Part shown: positions 57,401 through 64,000 of the stretch, piece by piece
How positions within the stretch are numbered: the first letter of the stretch is position 1
Layout of the letters: each line of letters begins with the position of its first letter
Origin: Sabethes cyaneus
Lineage: Eukaryota > Arthropoda > Insecta > Diptera > Culicidae
Length of the DNA: 64,000 nt
Direction: 5' to 3'
Assembly: GCF_943734655.1 (NCBI RefSeq)
Contig: NC_071354.1
Coordinates: 5,119,001-5,183,000, forward strand
The notes under the pieces: model-generated
Told to the model about the DNA's origin: nothing
Databases searched by the model: none
What the model saw: the letters and a program-made list of their open reading frames with translations, nothing else
Made by a program: the position numbers and the translations under genes

Positions 57401-60400
57401 CGAAGAACCTTACTCTTTTATTGAGAATTGCCGGACATCGGCATATCAGGTGTTCCGAGTCTTCTTTTTCTATGCCGCAGAAGCGACATATATCATCATG
57501 AAGTTTTCCCATTAGCTTCAGATGATAGCGGCTCGGACAATGTCCTGTTATAAGACCAGTATAAATGCTTAGATCTTTCTTCGAAAGCTCCAGTATTTTG
57601 CGAGTAATTGAAACGTTTGGAAAGATGAAACGTTTCGACTGCCTAGCACTGAAAGTGTTATTCCAATTTGATTCCACTTTCGTACATTTCCATGCTTTTA
57701 GCTCCATTTTTAAAGCAGAAGCAGATAAGCAACAGAAGGGCTCAGGTCCTACAAATTGATGAGATGATCCGAGTCTTGCTAGTGCATCAGCTCTCTCATT
57801 TCCATCAATTTCACAGTGACCTGGGACCCAGTACAAGTTGACTTGGTTACGACGAGACAATTTTTGGAGTGATTGAATACATTCCCAGACAAGTTTTGAT
57901 GTGCATGTCGCCGACTTTAGAGCGTTTAGAGCTGCTTGGCTGTCGGACATGATGCATATATTTGAATGTTTATAGTTCCTGCGCAAGCACACAGTCGTAC
58001 ATTCTAGAATTGCTTGTATTTCAGCTTGGAATACAGTTGGCCATCTACCCATAGAAATTGACATGTCTATTCCTGGGCCAGTGACTTCTGCTCCCACTTG
58101 ATTGTCCATTTTTGAACCATCTGTATAGAAAACTGTCGAGCCTGGACGAATATCGGGACCACCATCTTCCCAGGAATCACGTCTAGGCTCAAATACACGA
58201 AATATTCGGTTGAAGTTGTATTTTTTCTCCATCCAATCTTCATTACTGGTTACAAGAGGATTTATACTAATAGTTTTTAGAATACTGAGATGACCTGTTA
58301 AGTACCCTTCAAAAAGGTTCTTTGATCTTTTGATCCTCAGAGCACTTTTTTCAGCTTCTAATTGTATAAACTGATGCAATGGAAGTATATAGAGTAAAGC
58401 ATCCAATGCCTTCGAGGGTGTACTTCTCATTGCACCACGACATGACTTACTAAATAGAGCCCATATTCATTCAATTTACTGTCCTTGTAACGCTGATGTC
58501 TTTTGAGTAGATGTCGTTTTTTGTGTTAATTTACTATCATGAGAATATTGCAAACTGGGGCCCCTAATCTCAAAGGCCTGGTGTTACCGATGGGGGTAAA
58601 GCAATGAGTGCAATCAAACCTACTTCTTTGAAAGGATGCACCCTTGAAATATTTTCGTTAAACCTTCAAACCGAGGTCCTTCTCCTATTCGGAAGGCTCA
58701 GTAGGAAAGTGGAAAATATCCAAAAGGATCGTTCGGATGAGAAGCTTTACTGCTGGTTGAGTTTGCACTAGTTTATTTCTTCGTAAAACTGATCTATTTA
58801 TACGTTGTTACAGGTAAATTCAATTATTCTAAATCCTTATGGCTAATTGGAGTGAAAGTGATAACTTTGGTTTTTCCTATCTATCGATACAAATTCAAAT
58901 CATTTGATCCAGGTGTGGTGAAAAGAGATAGAAAAGTGGGAAATTGTTTACGGCCTGATTCCCTAACTGTACCTGGTTGGCTGGTATTTCCATTTTCGTG
59001 CATTTATTCTTAAAGGGCGTAGACAATCTGACCTAATGGACAATACGAATGATTTACTCTGCCTGTTCCTTCCGCTAGTCAAAACAAAGGTTACTTTTTC
59101 CGGCTTATCTTTGACGCTACCTGAGGCGAGTGTAAAGTGTGTTCGGACCCTGCCTGATAAACATGATAAGTGCATATAACTGCCTGTGCAGCCTAATCAC
59201 CAAAAAGGGGTCTTGCTCAAATACCTGGTTTTGGTTTATGGATGGTTCTGTTGATCCTTTCTTCTAATCTTTCTATAATTTGTACGCGCAGGTACCAAAA
59301 AATACATGACTCATCAATCTATTTTAAGAACCTTCTCCAGCTATAGGAAATAAATGAATTGAATTTAAATATTGATTCTAACTAAATGTTAATAAATTTT
59401 CTAATTAAGATGCGTAAGTAACACCTGGTGTGTCCTTCGGCTCCTAGTCCGCCCCTGGTTGTATGTACGAATCTCGGCTGGGAGAGGCAGTTAGAGTCCA
59501 TAGAATCGAGTCTCTTCGAAAAATAGACAGGGTGCTGCTGACAACTTATCCTGCATGATTTTCAACATCGTTCTTATGGTGATCCGACGAACAGACATCG
59601 AAACGAGAGGTTTGAATTTCAGTAAATGTAGCAAACTTCTTGGCTACGCAGGTGACTTTGACATTAAAGGCAGAAAATTTGCCACGGCGAAGGTCATCTG
59701 CGCTAGACTGAAAGCGGAGTCTACGAGGATTGGGCTTAAAATGAACGCGGCGAAGTCCTAATACATGAATGGCAGAGCTTCATCCGAGACGAACGTGTCT
59801 TTTAAAGGCGGACGGTAATCGTTGACAGGACGATGACGAACCAAAAGTGGTAAATAAGTTCGTGTATGTGGGATCGCTGGTAGTCATGGACAACAACACA
59901 AATAAGGATCTCCAGCAGCGTATTCAAGAAGGGCACCCAGCCTGCTTTGTCCTTCGAGAAACGCTGCGATTAAAAGGCATAAGCCACCGTACAAACCTGA
60001 CAATGTAAAAACCCTCTATTAGACCGATTGACCATGCTCACGGAGGACACAAGCACCTTTGCGGACGACATTTGACGGAGTACAAGCAGAAACCGAAGAG
60101 TAGCGGAGGAGCATGAATCAAGGGCAACAAACACTGCTTGGGAAGATTACCAACGTACGCTTGGCAAAAGTTGGTAAACTACAGTGAACCGGACATGTCG
60201 TAAGGGAAATGGTTCTATATCACAACCCCACCGACACCGACACAGAGGGACTCAACGTGCGAGATGGTTTTCACAGGTCTAAAGCGACATTTTTTTTATT
60301 TTTTGAGTTAAAAACTGCGACTTCAGAGACGCCAGGGAAGGGGCGACGAGTAACCCAAGATCGAGTTGAATCATTCCGGTTCTAAGCTGCTAACGACTAC

Positions 60401-63400
60401 GACGTAAAACCAGCCTCGTGAATTTTCCTGCGCTCCAAACAGCTGGCTGTGAAATTTCAGCCTTGAAAGTGCAGAACAAGGGGGGTCGCTACGCCCATGT
60501 CCTGGAAAGTGGCTTATGCCTTTTATGTATGTTGATTCGATGGATGTAATGGATTCAAATGTCTTAGGTAAGTTAGTTCTTTATATTAATTGGGAGCACA
60601 GACATAAACAGAAGAGTTGGCACCACAAAAAAAAGTATGTTTCGTCCTGAAAATTGTCAAGTGATTAGAGGATGGCTGTTGTGTTTTACACAATGAATTA
60701 TTTATCATGAAAATTCCAGCTGATTTGGTTAAAATTTCAAACTACAGATTTCCGATACAGAAAATAACAAGGAAACATCACTATCGGCCACAGGCGTAGA
60801 GCTTAACAATATACGCCATAGTGTCGTCCTGTCGATCCAGAACTTCACTGCACTGCTCGTATAGGTGTGCCTGTGGAACTTTTTTGAGAAAACTTAAAAT
60901 TTGTATGGGAATGTGAGTCAATGGAGGCGCATGATACATTGTGAATATCCAAAATACTTGAGTAACCAGGCTTCATTTTGCTCATCTTATGCATACAGAG
61001 GCAGAGCAATCTGCTTCTCACAACGATCCCCCGAACCATACCTGAATACTGTTTTCGCTTACCACCACTCAACTTGCGCAGAAGAAGCACAACGACAAGC
61101 AGAGCTAATCTTTTCTTCGCACACTGGAGACACGAGACTATTCGCTCCGTGTCCCAAAGAGGATATGCGATAGGCAATTATATGGCCTGGAACGATTCGC
61201 TCCGTGGCCTTGAGAGCATACATTCGGTAGCGCTCCGGCAGAAAAAGAAAGATGAAACCAAACTGATGCTCACTCGCCGGCAGAGCAAAGCAGCAAAGCA
61301 CTGCAAGAGCAAAACAAAACTTGTCGCGTCGGAGAAGGTAACATTCGACTGAAAGAGAGCAAATCGATTCGTCTTCTGCGGTTTGCTAGTAAAAAGCCGA
61401 AAATTGCGATTTTTTGCAGAGCACGACAGAAGCCTGTGAGAAACAGAACAATAAGAAAACGATATTGTTTGAAAAAGGATAGTTCGATAACGCAGCAAGA
61501 ATTTCTAAAAACCTTTTTTGTCCACTTGAAAGTGTTATTAAACACTTTTCCTACCGATAATTCGGTAATAATGGTACAAGTTATTCGTTTACGTTACAGG
61601 ACGGAATTTTGTCTTTATTTAACTAAATACGGTGTCATAATTGGGGCAAACTTCCAGTGATGTTTACAATACTTTTGCTGCTAGATTACCGAAAAAAGCA
61701 CTCTTCTTTACCTTCTATTTGTTACGTATCATGTAAATACACTCCGCCAAATCTGGTTTAATAGGCACCGAAATTGCCAAGCAATGGATAAAGGAAGTGA
61801 CTATTTAGGCATTGGAAACATCATTTCGATGCATCATCGAATGATGAACAAGATGGAGCGATGAACAGGAATAGGATAACGATTGGGGAGGATGTACAAG
61901 CTGTGGATCCATCAACTTTGGATGAGGTTAGAAAAGCAGCGGGAGAGCTGAAAAACGGTAAAGTAGCTGGAAAGTACGTCATCCCCGTCGAACTTTTAAA
62001 GTTCGGGAGCGAACGTCTGTCCAGTCCATCAGGTTATACTAGAGGTATGGACTGAGGAATGTAGTGTACCTGGAAGGTCTCAAATGCTCTATTTATAAAA
62101 AAAGCCATCGACTCAAATACAGCAATTTACTTTTATTCCGGAAATTCAACTTGCAGAAACACCATTTGTTTACAGACTTCAAGGCGGCGTACCATTCAGT
62201 TATACGAAATGAGCTGTGGCAGATTATTTGAACATTGGTTTCTTTCTTTCTTCATTTTATTCGCTCTTTTCTTGATAAACGAAACAACAAATGAAAGTTA
62301 ACAACAAGAAAATACACTTACATTCTGATGTCCAAATGGCTAAGAGACACAACAGGTGTGACCCCCTGACAAATGCTTAAATTTCATATACCGGGAAAAG
62401 AATTTGTTAGTTTTACATAATGGGATAGATGTACAAGTGGCTTGGAGAGAAAGCAAGAGAAAGAAAGAGAGAAAAAGACACTTATAATTTAACAGCTTTT
62501 AGAGCTAAAATAATAACTATTTCATGATTTATACATTCAAATGAGCAGGTATGAATTTTTAGTTAGGAGTGGCTTGTTGAAATCAGTTATACAGACAGTA
62601 ACATCGATCATTCCTTTTGTTTGCGATTAAAGTAACAAAATTCCTAAAAAAGTGAATTTGTGTTATAGATTCAATTGACGCCTGCCAAAACACAATCAGT
62701 CATCAATTATCAGCCGGCTTATCAGTTATCACATTTTTCAGCACACTTATGCATGACTATTGATAAAAAGCAAAAAAAAACCCTGCCGTTATCAGTCCAC
62801 TAACCTATCTTTCCAATCTTGTCCCCACTTTCAGGGCGTAAATAGTTCACCGTCGTCGCCACCTACGCAAACCAATAACGATGACATCACATTCGCACAC
62901 GACGACAAGAAGGATGCCCTCCAGGAGGAACTGCGAAACACTCTCAAGCGAAAGATCAAGAAACAGGACATCGAACTGGGTAGCTGTGCCAAGAAAGATG
63001 AAATCGAAAAAGCGATGGCCGTCAATCGGACGGAAATTCACCTTAAGGTTAACACTTCAGCGGGACCTTCCCCAAATATGCTGCGGAAAGACACCGGCCC
63101 TGTTGTGAAGAGCCCTCTTCTACAAAGAGCTCCCGTAAACTCTGATAGCGCAACTAATGGAAGCGGCAAAGGCTTAGCCGAACCACTCGAGATAGCGAAA
63201 AGCCCTGTCTTGCAAAGGCCACCAGCGAAGCCCGAGAGAACCTTCACTGCACAAGTGGTGAATAATGGTCCGACAAACAATGAAGATGCTATTGATAACA
63301 AGTCTGTAGTTAATAAGTCGACTCAAAAAGAAGCTCCCAAACTGATGGCTCCGGTAAGCTCCTGTGTTAAACCACTATCTAATTCAAAGCTAGTAGAACC

Positions 63401-64000
63401 AGGCACCCTAAAAAAAGTTCCCCAACAAAGAGAGCTTAAGATTGACGTCAGCTCAAACGGCACGGATAATGGCGTAAAAAACGCAATCTTATCACCGGAA
63501 GTGAAAAGCGGCTACGCTTCGATACGACCATCGCAGATAAAGACCCTCACCAAAAAGGGTAGTCTGGTATCACACACCGACATCGTGGAACAACCGAAGC
63601 CAGTCATCAAAAGTCCCATCTCGCTGGTAGAGTCCCCGAAACCTTATCATTACTCACCCCCTACACCGAAATGTTCCAGCCCATCCAGCAGTGGTCAATC
63701 ATCGCCAAGGACCCCTACCCGAACAACCATACTGGACACAAAGTTCAGTCGCAGCCTTAAGTCCCCGCTTGTGCCCACAGCGATGGACCCTATGAAAAAA
63801 CTACTAATATCCCACCCGAAGGCAAGCTTCACCCTACCGCGAACAAACAAACAAACTACCCGGCAGACCATCCTACCGTCTGACGGCCCAGCGGAATCGA
63901 AGCCCGTCTTCCGGATTCTAACCGCCCTGGAAAAGGCCGAACAGAGCACTGCCCTTCCAGAGCCTGTCAAAGAAAAGCAACCCCAGCAGCAGCAGCAACA
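42460..64000 (+). CDS. Proline-rich WH2-domain (actin-binding) protein, 5' part
   Basis: Exon 1 is 42460-42654 (65 codons, donor gtaagt); exon 2 starts at 62835 after ttgtccccactttcag and stays open to the window edge (388 codons and counting). The junction is phase 0. The N-terminus has PPPPPPPL, then NLLLVDIRNGITLKPTKT, a good match to the WH2 actin-monomer-binding motif (LLxDIRxGxxLKxT). Exon 2 opens with a charged helical stretch (KKDALQEELRNTLKRKIKKQ) that might be a second, diverged actin-binding segment. A long disordered Ser/Pro/Lys region follows with repeated KSPLLQR/KSPVLQR/KSPISL words and a terminal poly-Gln run. Short proline tract plus WH2 suggests a WIP-like or sarcomere-length-short-like protein; I cannot choose between these. 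The 20,180-bp intron is packed with transposons. Confidence 0.85.
42655..43392. other. Start of the 20-kb intron
   Basis: AT-rich intron sequence without recognised genes or elements. A tandem tacgtacatacatatgtata-like stretch lies near 42910. Confidence 0.4.
43393..43682 (-). pseudogene. RTE-type LINE fragment
   Basis: The minus strand encodes HIFINFKAAYDRVDRNYLW (RT motif A) and, downstream in the same frame, STVEVIHVRLKAK, which in intact RTE elements lies well after motif C. The intervening RT is deleted. Relic only. Confidence 0.6.
43683..44450 (-). pseudogene. 5'-truncated Jockey/CR1-type LINE remnant
   Basis: The minus strand at 44425-43946 encodes LTLNVDKCFSICYHR, then KDLEIVLDEKLTLKPHI, ANRKLGFIFKIAREFNDPFC and a C-terminal KVLGIETLAKRRHISQAIF. 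This parallels the thumb and C-terminal region of the LINE at 17920-19240 block by block, at moderate identity. The 3' end shows a (taaat)-type tail (ttaatttaatttaattta at 43690-43716). Motifs A to C are absent. Confidence 0.75.
44451..46467. other. Intron DNA without recognised content
   Basis: AT-rich with short GC-richer blocks near 44700-44830 and 45240-45370. Short open stretches on both strands (for example 44850-45044 and 45271-45483) show no family resemblance. (ttgg)n occurs near 45936-45949. Confidence 0.35.
46468..46475. repeat. hAT-type target duplication, left
   Basis: atctcggc, repeated at 51151-51158 beyond the right end. Confidence 0.9.
48093..50071. mobile_element. Unclassified 2-kb insertion inside copy 2
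   Basis: Defined by comparison with copy 1, which reads aatag-A7-gagact at this place. The insert starts cccgatttaatccacctagt and ends with a near-perfect hairpin (accttttgtt-like arms around agt: accttTgttat/ataacaaaggt) at 50045-50069, followed by A's. The word acctttgttata also occurs near its left end (48121-48132). It contains a gggcc-type hairpin (ggccctccgggcc, near 49998) and a (ca)n run at 49928-49948. No coding region. Class unknown. Confidence 0.7.
49928..49948 (+). repeat. (CA)n microsatellite
   Basis: About ten ca dinucleotides inside the unclassified insertion. Confidence 0.9.
50509..50852. repeat. Tandem duplication of 172 bp
   Basis: Two adjacent copies, each starting near accgaaaggc(g/a)tagtctaat and ending near cacgctaaacatgttata, with only a few differences. 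It lies in the right non-nested part of the hAT-type element. Confidence 0.85.
51159..51939. other. Intron DNA right of the hAT-type element
   Basis: Nothing coding is recognised. The block at 51600-51680 (gccagttgctacgatcctat ... cctctcccagctgagattcg) resembles, on the other strand, the block at 59466-59520 that starts the RTE relic, so it may be another RTE scrap. Confidence 0.35.
51940..52370. repeat. Minisatellite built on ttcggtacga
   Basis: About ten to twelve variants of (t/a)ttcggtacgaccat or ttcggtacgattatt spaced about 30-45 bp apart, alternating with words such as taagtaaaa and aaatgaa. Copies are diverged. Non-coding. Confidence 0.8.
52371..55452. other. Intron DNA without recognised genes
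   Basis: Several open stretches of 60-130 codons (for example 52728-52952 and 53259-53651) have no recognised family and no splice-consistent partners. From about 53400 to 54180 the sequence is richer in CpG than the rest of the intron, which might mark a regulatory region or an alternative first exon of the WH2-protein gene. This is a guess from composition only. Confidence 0.35.
55453..55460. repeat. hAT-type target duplication, left (second element)
   Basis: gttgtatg, repeated at 59458-59465. Confidence 0.85.
55770..56260 (-). pseudogene. RTE-type LINE relic
   Basis: On the minus strand, in order: FHEGRFTMDQIFTLR (about 56160-56200), HHIFMDFKAAYDLVKRNE (motif A, about 56080-56130) and FADDVDITKIKSRAVKEA (motif C, about 55905-55960). 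The space between motifs A and C is much reduced and frames shift. Dead. Confidence 0.7.
56560..57050 (+). pseudogene. RTE-type LINE relic, opposite orientation
   Basis: Plus strand: a damaged motif A region near 56720-56770 (the words for FKVAYDTIDR are visible across a frameshift), then FVRFANEMDIVDRTA near 56898-56945, a motif C whose catalytic Asp pair has become Asn-Glu. Non-functional. Confidence 0.6.
57165..58500 (-). mobile_element. I/Jockey-type LINE 3' portion with RNase H domain
   Basis: A minus-strand frame from 58430 to 57258 (390 codons; the frame is already open a few codons upstream through KSCRGAMRSTPS) encodes the end of the RT/linker, then a complete-looking RNase H. Its catalytic acids are in TDGS (near 58110), AEIQAI, SDSQAAL and GNERAD. 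A C-terminal zinc motif follows (CRFCGIEKEDSEHLIC). Upstream of about 58470 a stop interrupts the frame and the RT is missing, so the copy is 5'-truncated. The 3' UTR ends in an A run on the minus strand (t run at 57170-57178 on plus). The ORF itself is undamaged. Confidence 0.88.
59466..60290 (+). pseudogene. Decayed RTE-clade LINE, C-terminal part
   Basis: Plus strand in several frames: SRLGEAVRVHRIESLRK near 59473-59530; a damaged GVIRR and LLGY...DFDI motif C region near 59575-59670; VICARLKAESTRIGLKMNAAKS at 59693-59758; NKFVYVGSLVVMDNNTNKD near 59845-59910; and a C-terminal GRLPTYAWQKL region near 60140. Order and wording fit RTE elements. Its 5' part is interrupted by the second hAT-type element or lost. 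Confidence 0.7.
60291..61789. other. Intron DNA without recognised content
   Basis: A mixed-composition block at 60980-61480 is open on both strands in short stretches, none resembling a known family. Likely old repeat material, but unassigned. Confidence 0.35.
61790..62240 (+). pseudogene. RTE-type LINE fragment
   Basis: Plus strand 61861-62055 encodes VQAVDPSTLDEVRKAAGELKN followed by GKVAGKYVIPVELLKFGSE, the conserved stretch before the RT domain. About 100 bp later HHLFTDFKAAYHSVIRNELW (motif A) appears at 62161-62220. The rest of the RT is absent. Confidence 0.72.
62241..62834 (+). other. 3' end of the 20-kb intron
   Basis: AT-rich intron sequence with a purine run at 62447-62480 (gagaaagaaagag words). 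Ends in the acceptor ttgtccccactttcag used by exon 2. Confidence 0.6.

Larger units (their letters stand above)
55461..59457. mobile_element. Second hAT-type element, filled with LINE remnants
   Basis: Left end CAGGGGCGGACTGG, right end, read inverted, CAGGGGCGGACTAGG; the exact 8-bp duplication gttgtatg flanks it. The ends and duplication length fit hAT. No transposase was seen. Inside lie two RTE relics in opposite orientations and an I/Jockey-type LINE with RNase H, which account for most of its 4 kb. The parts 58500-59440 and 55461-55770 are unassigned. The last 30 bases on each side differ beyond the first 12, so the inverted repeats are short. Confidence 0.75.

Noticed and set aside
60980..61500. 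Overlapping ORFs on both strands
   Set aside because: No family resemblance and no consistent frame; treated as unassigned repeat-like DNA.
1..64000. tRNA, rRNA and bacterial-type operon signals
   Set aside because: Looked for on both strands; no tRNA-like cloverleaf with a conserved TTC-loop core or rRNA segment was recognised, and gene structure is eukaryotic.

Overview
The window looks like nuclear DNA of a dipteran, most probably a mosquito. It has short-intron host genes with insect-like products, AT-rich intergenic DNA, and many decayed RTE-type and Jockey/I-type LINEs. It also has Helitrons, MITEs, hAT elements and a BEL/Pao retrotransposon with a chuvirus-like envelope, a combination typical of mosquito genomes. 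The species call is inference.

Three host genes can be supported. (1) The 3' part of a Robo-family axon-guidance receptor lies on + in five exons, 1145-7811. It has four Ig domains, two FN3 domains, one membrane segment and a tail with CC0, CC1 and CC2-like motifs. An A-rich tract of about 3.7 kb after the stop is probably its 3' UTR. (2) A complete four-exon Tom20 gene (mitochondrial outer-membrane import receptor) lies on -, 22334-21561. (3) The 5' part of a gene for a proline-rich WH2-domain (actin-binding) protein lies on +. Exon 1 is at 42460-42654, the intron is 20,180 bp, and a long second exon runs off the right edge.

Most of the rest is mobile DNA. 1-410: foldback MITE. 4275-6429: Helitron in the last Robo intron. 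13040-17600: RTE relic, small Helitron, and a two-copy repeat with a MITE in one copy. 17920-19240: 5'-truncated LINE with target duplication. 24400-25480: LINE relic. 25840-26690: polypyrimidine tract. 27089-40613: a unit with inverted arms of about 450 bp that holds an intact-looking BEL/Pao element (28238-39765; LTRs of 689 bp that look identical; TSD aggtt). The BEL envelope region is itself split by a 1.29-kb TA-flanked DNA element.

The 20-kb intron of the WH2 gene holds a hAT-type element (46476-51150, 8-bp TSD). Inside it is a 3.26-kb copy of the same TA-flanked element, which carries a further 2-kb insertion. The intron also holds a second hAT-type element (55461-59457, 8-bp TSD), several LINE relics, and a minisatellite built on ttcggtacga.

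The strongest candidate for something undescribed is the 1.5-kb leader of the BEL element. It is an array of eight 111-118-bp repeats, each able to form about four stem-loops, placed before a polyprotein that starts with a PHD finger and runs in frame from Gag through Pol into the envelope protein. All calls were made by eye from the sequence; no searches were run.
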